DNA of 11,859 nt from CAXBES01 sp965367015 (GCA_965367015.1 CBDUGY010000090.1:1-11859), one strand, 5' to 3'. Shown: positions 1-5,473, counted from the stretch's first letter. The notes: a model not told the origin generated them from the sequence alone. Translations and numbers: made by a program.

Positions 1-868
1 ATAATGCAATGATGAGGACAAGTGTAAAGATAAGATACACTGCAATATTTTCAGTGTTCAACATTTTGTAAAGCGCATCATTCTGCTGAATTCTGTTTTT
101 GATAATTATGTCTTCTGAAAAAATCGCTTGTAGTTTTTCACGGACAATTTCTTCAGACACCTCCGGCTTCAATCTCATTTCAATAGAATAGACTTTAGTG
201 CTGTCTAAATTGAGCAATGAACGAGCAAACTCTAAATCTGAAAAAACATATTTACTGTTCAGATCTTCGTTTATTTCATAAATTCCGGAAACCACTACAT
301 TTTTTTTTGTGAATGCCTGGGACAAATCTAAGGCGTTAAGTTGTCCAGTTCCCGGCTTAGGAACAAAAATCTCTAACGGGTTGCCATAATCCCGCGTAGA
401 CATTGATAATTTATTGGCAGTGGTAATGCCAACAACGACCTCATTCTGATCGGGAACAAACCAGGAATCGTAGAAAAGAATGCTATCTACCGGATTTACC
501 CGACTGTAGGCTGAATCAACACCTTTAATATAGGCTATATTGCTTTTCCCTTTATATTGAAGAAAAACGCGCTCCTCTATAATTTTTGAGAATGCTTCAA
601 TTTCGGATATATTTAGTAGTTTATCTGCTGAAGCATCAGTGAGAGTGATCGTTTTTCCATTGGCAGGAATAATTTTTAGATCGCTATCGAATATATTGGT
701 ATACTGAAGACTAAAATCTTTAAGCCCCGCAAAGCCCGAAAGTACTATAAAGAGAGACATTGCCCCTACCACTACACCTATTGCTGCAATAATGGTGATA
801 ATATTTATTGCATTATTACTGCTTTTTGAAAACAAGTAACGTTTAGCGATATAGAGTGAAAAATTCAC
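1..868 (-). CDS. LolC/LolE-type ABC transporter permease (FtsX family), 3' part cut by window edge
   Basis: Permease subunit of a MacB/LolCDE-like ABC transporter in the inner membrane. Family members release lipoproteins or export other substrates; the substrate here is not shown by the sequence. 289 codons are visible without a break. After a short cytoplasmic start (NFSLYIAKRYLFSKSSNNA) comes a first membrane segment at about residues 22-45, then a long MacB-like periplasmic core domain, and a second hydrophobic segment (VYLIFTLVLIIAL) begins at the window edge. The remaining membrane segments lie outside. The start is a GTG at 868: the frame has no ATG between it and the upstream stop, and the resulting N-terminus matches the usual length in flavobacterial homologues. 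Only one base separates it from the rbfA stop (TAA-A-GTG), so the two genes are very probably cotranscribed and translationally coupled. Family assignment is firm; the exact role is inferred. Confidence 0.87.
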   Translation of the reverse strand, partial: MNFSLYIAKRYLFSKSSNNAINIITIIAAIGVVVGAMSLFIVLSGFAGLKDFSLQYTNIFDSDLKIIPANGKTITLTDASADKLLNISEIEAFSKIIEERVFLQYKGKSNIAYIKGVDSAYSRVNPVDSILFYDSWFVPDQNEVVVGITTANKLSMSTRDYGNPLEIFVPKPGTGQLNALDLSQAFTKKNVVVSGIYEINEDLNSKYVFSDLEFARSLLNLDSTKVYSIEMRLKPEVSEEIVREKLQAIFSEDIIIKNRIQQNDALYKMLNTENIAVYLIFTLVLIIAL

Positions 869-869
869 T

Positions 870-1265
870 TTACGATTTTTTTCGTTTAGGCAGTAATTCT
901 GGATTATTTAAGGGGTTTTCTTCTCCTTTTACAGCTTGATCAATTTTATCGATGTATTCGAGTGAATCGTCATTAAAAAAACTAAGATCAGGCATTTTCC
1001 TGAGCTGATGCCTTGTAAGTTGAGCAATTTGATGTTTAATTCTTGGCTTAAGAATATTGAGTTCTTTTACAACATCAACTGCTTGTGCGGAAGGAAAAAC
1101 ACTTACATAAACCTTGGCAATTGAAAGATCTACGGTTACATTTACTTTACTAACCGAAATCAAAATACCTAACTGACCTGATTCTCGTAACATGTTCTGT
1201 AATACGTTTGCAAGATCATTTTGCAAAACACCCGCAATTTTTTTCTGTCTGTTGCTTTCTTCCAT
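870..1265 (-). CDS. rbfA: Ribosome-binding factor A (RbfA)
   Basis: Cytoplasmic KH-type protein that binds the 30S subunit during late assembly and helps mature the 5' end region of 16S rRNA. The 131-residue product has the family features: an N-terminal helix (ESNRQKKIAGVLQNDLANVLQ), the strand-rich centre VSKVNVTVDLSIAKVYVSVFP, the segment IKHQIAQLTRHQLRKMPDLSFFNDDSLEYIDKID, and a short charged C-terminal tail. The reading frame stays open up to an ATG at 1283, but that start would lie upstream of the TACTTTTG promoter box at 1270-1277. The ATG at 1265 begins exactly where the family begins (MEESNRQKK) and is chosen. The transcript would then be nearly leaderless. It is followed after one base by the FtsX permease. 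Identification is firm; the start is an inference from promoter position and alignment. Confidence 0.93.
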   Translation of the reverse strand: MEESNRQKKIAGVLQNDLANVLQNMLRESGQLGILISVSKVNVTVDLSIAKVYVSVFPSAQAVDVVKELNILKPRIKHQIAQLTRHQLRKMPDLSFFNDDSLEYIDKIDQAVKGEENPLNNPELLPKRKKS

Positions 1266-1269
1266 ACTG

Positions 1270-1277
1270 CAAAAGTA
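1270..1277 (-). promoter_or_regulatory. -7 box of the rbfA promoter (TACTTTTG)
   Basis: Perfect match on the minus strand to the Bacteroidetes -7 consensus TAnnTTTG, ending four bases before the chosen rbfA ATG. No TTG at the usual 17-23 bp upstream was seen. Transcription from this box would begin at or within a few bases of the start codon. Confidence 0.6.
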
Positions 1278-1375
1278 GTACAATTAAAGCTTTTCTAATA
1301 GGATGTTTGTCGGGTAGTTTTCTTTTTTGAGAAACTTATGCATTTCAGAATAGTTATTTAAGAACCGAGATTACT

Positions 1376-1383
1376 TATTTTTG
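1376..1383 (+). promoter_or_regulatory. -7 box of the mce promoter (TATTTTTG)
   Basis: TAnnTTTG match 21 bases before the mce ATG at 1405. It overlaps the TTG at 1381 that would be the start of the longest open frame, so that TTG is unlikely to be a start codon. No clear upstream TTG element at the usual spacing. Confidence 0.55.
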
Positions 1384-1404
1384 AATCTAAATAATGAATT
1401 AATT

Positions 1405-1818
1405 ATGCAAAATATTGAGCATATTGGCATTGCAGTTAAAGATATTAAAGTTGCCAATGAAGTATACAAAAAGCTGCTTGGCTACAAACACTATAAAACC
1501 GAAGAGGTGATTTCAGAGGGAGTTAAAACCTCATTTTTCGTCTGCGGCGATAGTAAAATAGAGTTACTTGAAGCCACTCGGGCTGACAGTCCTATAGCGA
1601 AATTTATAGATAAAAAGGGCGAAGGAATTCATCATATTGCTTTTTCAGTAGAAGACATAGCTTCTGAGATTAAACGACTTAAAAGTGAAGGTTTTGTGGT
1701 TCTCAATGAAGAACCAAAAAAGGGAGCAGATAATAAGTTAGTGGCTTTTTTACATCCAAAATCGGCTCATGGAGTTTTAATTGAATTGTGTCAGGAAATA
1801 AATAATAAAGAGAAATAG
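1405..1818 (+). CDS. mce: Methylmalonyl-CoA epimerase (VOC superfamily)
   Basis: Interconverts (2R)- and (2S)-methylmalonyl-CoA in the cytoplasm, linking propionyl-CoA carboxylation products to methylmalonyl-CoA mutase and succinyl-CoA. The 137-residue protein consists of two VOC half-domains: IEHIGIAVKDI...LLGY at residues 4-27 and GIHHIAFSVEDI at 74-85. The expected metal-binding set can be read as H6, E53 (in KIELLEA, where some family members have Gln), H77 and E127 (in GVLIELCQ). The usual ending HPKSAHGVLIEL is present. The open frame extends upstream to a TTG at 1381, but that lies in the promoter box, so the ATG at 1405, where homologues begin, is chosen. It is divergent from rbfA. 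The stop is followed at once by the tRNA promoter. Confidence 0.93.
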   Translation: MQNIEHIGIAVKDIKVANEVYKKLLGYKHYKTEEVISEGVKTSFFVCGDSKIELLEATRADSPIAKFIDKKGEGIHHIAFSVEDIASEIKRLKSEGFVVLNEEPKKGADNKLVAFLHPKSAHGVLIELCQEINNKEK

Positions 1819-1819
1819 T

Positions 1820-1849
1820 TTGTAGTATTTGTAAAGAGTATTAAATTTG
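1820..1849 (+). promoter_or_regulatory. Promoter of the tRNA gene (TTG-N19-TAAATTTG)
   Basis: TTG at 1820-1822 and TAAATTTG at 1842-1849 are separated by 19 bp, within the 17-23 bp range described for Flavobacterium promoters. The predicted start lies about 5-8 bases before the mature tRNA 5' end at 1862. The TTG begins two bases after the mce stop codon. Confidence 0.7.
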
Positions 1850-1861
1850 CAACCTATTTTA

Positions 1862-1935
1862 GGTCCCATAGCTCAGCTGGTTAGAGCACCTGACTCATAA
1901 TCAGGGGGTCCATGGTTCGAGCCCATGTGGGACCA
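1862..1935 (+). tRNA. tRNA with CAU anticodon (elongator Met or Ile2)
   Basis: A complete 74-nt cloverleaf can be folded by eye. The acceptor stem is GGTCCCA/TGGGACC with discriminator A1935. The D arm is GCTC-AGCTGGTTA-GAGC. The anticodon stem CCTGA/TCAGG carries loop CTCATAA, with anticodon CAT at 1896-1898. The variable region is GGGTC, and the T stem CATGG/CCATG carries loop TTCGAGC. CCA is not encoded (A is followed by CAA), so it must be added enzymatically. The anticodon stem lacks the three consecutive G-C pairs of initiator tRNA, so this is not tRNA-fMet. The same anticodon serves elongator Met and, after lysidine modification by TilS, Ile (AUA). C4-G69 and C5-G68 in the acceptor stem would suit Ile2, but I cannot decide between them. 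The last 15 bases (1921-1935) recur in each of the following 109-bp repeats. Confidence 0.95.
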
Positions 1936-2263
1936 CAAGTTCAAAATAACAGATTGTTATAGTCTTTACGTTAATTTGAGTTATTACTGAATAAGGCGAG
2001 AAGCCTGTGCCGAGAAATTTTCGAGGTGAGCCCATGTGGGACCACAAGTTCAAAATAACAGATTGTTATAGTCTTTACGTTAATTTGAGTTATTACTGAA
2101 TAAGGCGAGAAGCCTGTGCCGAGAAATTTTCGAGGTGAGCCCATGTGGGACCACAAGTTTAAAATAACAGGTTGTTATAGTCTTTACGATAGTTTGAGTT
2201 ATTACTGAATAAGGCAAGAAGCCTGTGCCGAGCTATTGCCAAAGTGATCTCATGGGGGACCAC
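1921..2263 (+). repeat. Three 109-bp direct repeats plus a 16-bp partial copy, each starting with the tRNA 3' end
   Basis: Units lie at 1921-2029, 2030-2138 and 2139-2247, with a partial fourth at 2248-2263. Each unit opens with the 15 bases that end the tRNA (GCCCATGTGGGACCA); the first unit's copy is the tRNA itself. Units 1 and 2 are identical. Unit 3 differs at 11 positions with no insertion or deletion. Two small hairpins recur in each unit: ATAACA-GAT-TGTTAT (1946-1960 in unit 1) and AGGC-GAGAA-GCCT (1994-2006). In unit 3 their loops change (GAT to GGT, GAGAA to AAGAA) while the stems stay intact. The unit length is not a multiple of three and no forward reading frame runs through the array. 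The array ends in a terminator-like hairpin, so it is probably transcribed with the tRNA. Confidence 0.97.
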
Positions 2264-2272
2264 TTTTTTTTT
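1936..2272 (+). ncRNA. Possible 3' trailer RNA of the tRNA transcript (rtT-like)
   Basis: No terminator is visible between the tRNA and the repeats, and the first strong one is at 2244-2272. Transcription from the tRNA promoter should therefore run through the repeats and leave a trailer of roughly 340 nt after 3' processing. Repeated tRNA 3'-end sequence and small hairpins make the trailer structured. The E. coli tyrT operon has a comparable trailer (rtT RNA) made of 178-bp repeats that each begin with the tRNA-Tyr 3' end. That this region yields a stable RNA is an inference. Confidence 0.4.
2244..2272 (+). terminator. Intrinsic terminator made from the last, altered repeat copy
   Basis: GTGATCTC (2244-2251) pairs with GGGACCAC (2256-2263) around loop ATGG with one A/C mismatch and one G-U pair. 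It is followed by nine T's (2264-2272). In the earlier units the corresponding sequence is GTGAGCCC-ATGT-GGGACCAC, which pairs less well and has no T-run. Confidence 0.72.
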
Positions 2273-2544
2273 GAGAGAGCATTTTTGACATGTTGAATAT
2301 TAGAGCGGCTATAATTTTTTAGGATAAAAGACGTTACTACTTTTACGAGAAGTTGCGGCTTATGCGTTGATAATGAAAATGATATTTATGTAGTGAAATA
2401 TAAAAAAATTAAAAAAATCCGCTTTTGAACGATATTTTTAGTACTTTGCCGAACATTTCTAATAGGAAATTAAGTTAATAACATTGTTGATAATTTAAAT
2501 TTTTCTTTGAATTTTAAAAAAAATCATTATTTTAGCCCCCAATT
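2273..2544. other. AT-rich intergenic region without a recognisable gene
   Basis: About 270 bases between the tRNA-repeat terminator and the small exported-protein gene. I see no open frame of note, no tRNA and no repeat shared with the array. A TTTTG at 2423-2427 followed by TACTTTGC at 2442-2449 looks like a promoter with poor spacing. The last 40 bases hold the likely promoter of the next gene. Confidence 0.6.
2507..2535 (+). promoter_or_regulatory. Likely promoter of the PID-CTERM-like gene (TTG-N18-TATTTTAG)
   Basis: TTG at 2507-2509 and TATTTTAG at 2528-2535 are 18 bp apart. The second element differs from TAnnTTTG at one position. It ends nine bases before the ATG at 2545, so the leader would be only a few bases long. 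Confidence 0.5.
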
Positions 2545-2799
2545 ATGCGACCCCAAATCGTTAAAACATTAGCCTCGGTACTTTGCTTTTTTGCATGTAC
2601 AATTATGCTCGGACAGACCGCTGGTGGTAGTTCAGGTCCGCCTGCACCATCAAGTTCTTTAGGTCCGTGTCCAGGTCCGGCACCCTGTGAATTGGGTCTC
2701 CCACTTGATACAAATATTCTTATTCTTCTTTTTGTTGGTTTAGCTTATGGTGGATATATTGCATTTATTAGACTAAGAGCTAAGAATATCCCTGTGTAA
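2545..2799 (+). CDS. Small exported protein with a PID-CTERM-like C-terminal tail
   Basis: An 84-residue protein of unknown function. It has an N-terminal signal-peptide-like segment (residues 1-24: basic start, hydrophobic core VLCFFACTIML, likely cleavage after LGQ). Next is a Pro/Gly/Ser-rich linker at 25-50 with two cysteines (C42, C48), then GLPLDTN at 51-57, a hydrophobic stretch at 58-75 (ILILLFVGLAYGGYIAFI) and a basic end (RLRAKNIPV). This layout resembles the short flavobacterial proteins with a PID-CTERM sorting tail, where G-L-P-[I/L]-D precedes a membrane segment and basic residues. I infer that it is carried across the inner membrane and held or processed there. The ATG fits both the promoter position and the signal peptide. 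Its last 20 bases overlap the 3' end of ribE on the other strand. Confidence 0.75.
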   Translation: MRPQIVKTLASVLCFFACTIMLGQTAGGSSGPPAPSSSLGPCPGPAPCELGLPLDTNILILLFVGLAYGGYIAFIRLRAKNIPV

Positions 2800-3370
2800 T
2801 TCGACTAACATATTTTCCAATCACATCAAATTCTAAATTTACACAGCTGCCAACTTTAATTTTATTGAAGTTTGTGTTTTCGTAGGTATACGGAATTATC
2901 GCTACGCTAAAACTACCGGCTTTGGAGTTCACTACCGTCAAGCTAACACCATTAATAGTAATAGAGCCTTTTTCAATGGTAATATTTCCTGAAGTTGGCA
3001 TATAATTAAAAGTGAATACCCAACTTCCGTTTTGAGATGTAATTTCAACACATTTTGCTGTCTGGTCTACGTGACCTTGAACTATGTGTCCATCAAGCCG
3101 ATCTCCTAATTTCATTGCTCGTTCCAAATTCACCGACTCGCCTAATTTCAAATTGTTCAAATTAGTTTTTTTCAATGTCTCTTCAATAGCAGTAACGATA
3201 TAGCTTTTTTCACCTAAGGAAACAATTGTTAAGCAGACTCCATTGTGAGCTATACTTTGGTCTATTTTAAGCTCGGGGGTTAATCCGCTTGCGATTTCAA
3301 TGTGTAAATTACTTCCTTCCCTTGTGAGACTCTTAATTTCCCCAATCTCTTCGATTATTCCTGTAAACAT
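2780..3370 (-). CDS. ribE: Riboflavin synthase, alpha chain
   Basis: Catalyses the last step of riboflavin synthesis, dismutation of two 6,7-dimethyl-8-ribityllumazine molecules to riboflavin and 5-amino-6-ribitylamino-uracil, in the cytoplasm as a trimer. The 196-residue product shows the tandem lumazine-binding repeats. The first runs from the diagnostic MFTGIIEEIG to about residue 90, with NGVCLTI and GESVNLERAM. The second, at about 97-190, has GHIVQGHVDQ at its start, then GSITINGVSLTVV and VNLEFDVIGKYVSR. Length is normal for the family. The start is fixed by the universal MFTGI N-terminus. It stands alone on this strand, diverges from pdxA, and converges with the PID-CTERM-like gene with a 20-bp overlap of coding ends. 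No FMN riboswitch is visible in the short leader. Confidence 0.96.
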   Translation of the reverse strand: MFTGIIEEIGEIKSLTREGSNLHIEIASGLTPELKIDQSIAHNGVCLTIVSLGEKSYIVTAIEETLKKTNLNNLKLGESVNLERAMKLGDRLDGHIVQGHVDQTAKCVEITSQNGSWVFTFNYMPTSGNITIEKGSITINGVSLTVVNSKAGSFSVAIIPYTYENTNFNKIKVGSCVNLEFDVIGKYVSRITQGYS

Positions 3371-3383
3371 GAATCCATTTAAT

Positions 3384-3391
3384 TACATTTG
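3384..3391 (+). promoter_or_regulatory. -7 box of the pdxA promoter (TACATTTG)
   Basis: TAnnTTTG match on the plus strand in the ribE-pdxA gap, implying a leader of roughly 45 bases before the pdxA ATG at 3444. No TTG at the usual distance. It lies five bases from the opposing ribE box. Confidence 0.5.
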
Positions 3392-3396
3392 TACTG

Positions 3397-3404
3397 CAAA
3401 AGTA
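3397..3404 (-). promoter_or_regulatory. -7 box of the ribE promoter (TACTTTTG)
   Basis: TAnnTTTG match on the minus strand, 26 bases before the ribE ATG. It has the same octamer and following bases (TACTTTTGCAGTA) as the rbfA promoter. It overlaps the region that polymerase must occupy for the pdxA promoter. Confidence 0.58.
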
Positions 3405-3443
3405 ACAATTACAATTCATCCTAAATAAGGACTATTCGACCAA

Positions 3444-4502
3444 ATGAGCAAACAACAAAAAATAATAGTAGGAATATCTATTGGCGACTTAAACGGAATT
3501 GGCAGCGAGATCGTTTTAAAGACTTTCGAAGATTCAAGAATGTTAGAGTTCTGTACACCTGTTATTTTTGCGTCAGTAAAGGTTATGTCTTTTTTTAAGA
3601 AAGAATATGGCATCGATATTAGTCTTCACGGAATCGATTCTCTAGATAGTATTATTCCTAAAAAAGTGAATGTTTTTAATGTTTGGAAAGAACAAGTTGA
3701 AATTAACTTCGGAAAGGAAGACACTTTAATTGGTGAATACGCAATCAAATCATTAACCGCGGCTGTTTCAGCATTGAAAGAAGAAAAAATTGATGTTTTA
3801 GTGACAGCACCGATTAATAAGTCGAATATCCAGTCTGAAACCTTTACTTTTCCCGGACATACCGATTATCTCGCTCAAGAACTAGAGGGAAATAGTTTAA
3901 TGTTGTTGATTTCAGACACACTCAGAGTTGGGTTGCTTACAGATCACGTTGCAGTTAAAGATGTCGCTAAGAATATCACCAGAGAAGTAATCGAAAAGAA
4001 AATTAATACAATACACCGTACTTTAATTCAAGATTTTGGTATTGAAAAACCTAAAATAGCAGTTCTAGGTATAAATCCGCATACCGGAGACAACGGGGTT
4101 ATTGGTGACGAAGATGATAAGGTTTTACGTCCTGCTTTGGATAATCTGAGAAATAATGGAAAGACGGTTTTCGGACCATATGCGGCCGATAGCTTTTTTG
4201 GGTCGGGAAATTATAAAAATTTTGATGTAATTATTGCGTCGTATCATGATCAGGGATTGATTCCATTTAAAACACTTGCATTTGGCTCCGGAGTCAATTT
4301 TACTGCCGGATTAAATAGAGTCAGAACCTCGCCAGATCACGGTACTGCCTATGATGTGGCAGGAAAGAATAAAGCAAATTTTGAATCTTTTAAGGAAGCT
4401 GTTTTTAGCGCAATTAAGATTTATCAAACACGGAATGACTATCTGGAAGTTTCAAAAAATCCGTTGCAAATAAATAGAAAACCGGGCTTTGTAAAAAAGT
4501 AG
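3444..4502 (+). CDS. pdxA: 4-hydroxythreonine-4-phosphate dehydrogenase (PdxA)
   Basis: NAD-dependent oxidation and decarboxylation of 4-phosphohydroxy-L-threonine in the DXP-dependent pyridoxal 5'-phosphate pathway; cytoplasmic metal-dependent dimer. The 352-residue protein starts with the typical ISIGDLNGIGSE (residues 11-22). It contains TAPINK at 121-126, the substrate-binding GHTDYL (139-143), and the three expected metal-binding histidines: H168 (LLTDHVA), H213 (NPHTGD) and H268 (YHDQG). The C-terminal RTSPDHGTAYDVAG at 294-307 is also diagnostic. Length is slightly above the E. coli enzyme. It sits between ribE and the DUF177-rpmF-fabH cluster. A new promoter follows its stop, so it is probably its own transcript with some readthrough. 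Confidence 0.96.
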   Translation: MSKQQKIIVGISIGDLNGIGSEIVLKTFEDSRMLEFCTPVIFASVKVMSFFKKEYGIDISLHGIDSLDSIIPKKVNVFNVWKEQVEINFGKEDTLIGEYAIKSLTAAVSALKEEKIDVLVTAPINKSNIQSETFTFPGHTDYLAQELEGNSLMLLISDTLRVGLLTDHVAVKDVAKNITREVIEKKINTIHRTLIQDFGIEKPKIAVLGINPHTGDNGVIGDEDDKVLRPALDNLRNNGKTVFGPYAADSFFGSGNYKNFDVIIASYHDQGLIPFKTLAFGSGVNFTAGLNRVRTSPDHGTAYDVAGKNKANFESFKEAVFSAIKIYQTRNDYLEVSKNPLQINRKPGFVKK

Positions 4503-4514
4503 TGATAAATTAAT

Positions 4515-4542
4515 TTGCTATTCAAATAATTTTTTATCTTTG
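4515..4542 (+). promoter_or_regulatory. Promoter of the DUF177-rpmF unit (TTG-N17-TATCTTTG)
   Basis: TTG at 4515-4517 and TATCTTTG at 4535-4542, 17 bp apart; both elements match the Flavobacterium consensus. The TTG at 4540, where the longest open frame would begin, is inside the -7 box. The leader would be about 40 bases to the ATG at 4588. Confidence 0.7.
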
Positions 4543-4587
4543 CACCCGCCTTATTTGGAAGGTGGTGATGTTAAACTAGGTGTGAAA

Positions 4588-5136
4588 ATGAAGGAACTGA
4601 AAGAATTTACGATTCCCTTCGTGGGATTAAAATTAGGAGAGCACCATTTTAATTTTGAAATTAACAAATCGTTCTTTGAGCATTTTGAGTATGACGAATT
4701 TAATGATGTAGACATTAAGCTTGGGGTACTTTTGGATAAGAAAACAACATTGCTTGAATTTACACTTTCCTTTGAAGGTTCTGTAAATGTTCAATGCGAT
4801 ATTACAAATGAGCCTTATAATCAGGATATTTCAGGCGTTTATCATTTTGTTGTGAAATTTGGTGATGAATACAACGATGAGAATGAAGATCTTTTGATCC
4901 TGCCTCATGGTAGTTACGAAGTCAATATCCAACAGTATATTTATGAATCTATTATTTTAGGGTTACCTAGTCGTAGAATTCATCCCGGAGTGGAAGACGG
5001 AACATTGAAAAGTGAAATACTCGACAAACTTGAAGAACTAAGACCTAAGGGAATTGAAGACGAAGACGGCAATTCTAAAGGCGATATAACAGACCCTAGA
5101 TGGGACACATTAAAGAAACTATTAACGGATAAATAA
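4588..5136 (+). CDS. DUF177 / YceD family protein
   Basis: A 182-residue acidic cytoplasmic protein of the YceD (DUF177) family, which throughout bacteria is encoded just before rpmF. In plants and E. coli the family has been linked to 23S rRNA accumulation or processing. Visible features are the start KELKEFTIPFVGLKLGEHHFNFEINKSFFEHFEY, a central region with GSVNVQCDITNEPYNQDI (family position of a conserved Cys), the acidic EYNDENEDLLILP, and the helical QQYIYESIILGLPSRRIHPG. The tail is acidic and ends in DPRWDTLKKL, which is typical of family members. The start is the ATG at 4588; the longer TTG frame from 4540 overlaps the promoter and gives an N-terminus unlike the family. rpmF follows after nine bases and is surely cotranscribed. 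Confidence 0.88.
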   Translation: MKELKEFTIPFVGLKLGEHHFNFEINKSFFEHFEYDEFNDVDIKLGVLLDKKTTLLEFTLSFEGSVNVQCDITNEPYNQDISGVYHFVVKFGDEYNDENEDLLILPHGSYEVNIQQYIYESIILGLPSRRIHPGVEDGTLKSEILDKLEELRPKGIEDEDGNSKGDITDPRWDTLKKLLTDK

Positions 5137-5145
5137 TAAATAGTA

Positions 5146-5343
5146 ATGGCACATCCTAAAAGAAAAATCTCGAAAACGAGAAGAGACAAGAGAAGAACGC
5201 ATTACAAAGCTACTGCTCCTCAAATTGCGACAGATCCTACAACAGGTGAGTCACACTTATATCATCGAGCACATTGGCACGAAGGTAAATTATACTATCG
5301 GGGTCAAATCGTAATTGATGCAACTGAAGAGGTAGAAGCATAA
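5146..5343 (+). CDS. rpmF: 50S ribosomal protein L32
   Basis: A 65-residue basic protein of the large ribosomal subunit. It begins MAHPKRKISKTRRDKRRTHYKA, the usual L32 start (family form AVPKRKTSKSRRDKRRAH). The C-terminal part (HRAHWHEGKLYYRGQIVI) has no cysteines, so this is the zinc-free form of the protein. It lies nine bases after DUF177 in the conserved yceD-rpmF pair and is followed by a clear intrinsic terminator. Confidence 0.96.
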   Translation: MAHPKRKISKTRRDKRRTHYKATAPQIATDPTTGESHLYHRAHWHEGKLYYRGQIVIDATEEVEA

Positions 5344-5367
5344 ACATAATTCACTTCAAAAAATAAA

Positions 5368-5402
5368 CTCTCACACTGGCTGTGAGGGTTTTTTGTTTTT
5401 TT
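5368..5402 (+). terminator. Intrinsic terminator after rpmF
   Basis: CTCTCACA (5368-5375) pairs with TGTGAGGG (5381-5388) around loop CTGGC, eight pairs including one G-U. It is followed by six T's, a G and seven more T's. Confidence 0.85.
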
Positions 5403-5436
5403 ACTTTTTATAAGTCAAAAACAACTTATTTTCACC

Positions 5437-5444
5437 TATTTTTG
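5437..5444 (+). promoter_or_regulatory. Candidate -7 box of the fabH promoter (TATTTTTG)
   Basis: TAnnTTTG match 69 bases before the fabH ATG. No TTG at the usual spacing. The implied leader of about 60 bases contains the hairpin at 5474-5491. Confidence 0.4.
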
Positions 5445-5473
5445 ATTAAAATTTAGTAATTTTCCTTGCTTTT

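Noticed and set aside
1381..1404. N-terminal extension of mce from TTG 1381
   Set aside because: The TTG lies in the TATTTTTG promoter box and the extra residues are not part of the family.
1971..2156. 61-codon open frame on the minus strand across the tRNA repeats
   Set aside because: It arises from the repeated sequence, shifts frame between units (109 is not a multiple of 3), reads through tRNA-derived bases and resembles no protein.
1921..2263. CRISPR array
   Set aside because: The repeats are contiguous, 109 bp long, without unique spacers, and no cas gene is present.
2423..2449. Promoter for an unannotated small RNA (TTTTG followed by TACTTTGC)
   Set aside because: Spacing between the elements is only about 14 bp, the box lacks one base of TAnnTTTG, and nothing downstream suggests a structured RNA or terminator.
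3371..3396. FMN riboswitch before ribE
   Set aside because: The leader is only about 25 bases, far too short for an RFN element, and none of its conserved segments is present.
4540..4587. N-terminal extension of DUF177 from TTG 4540
   Set aside because: The TTG lies in the TATCTTTG promoter box; the extension is unlike the family start.
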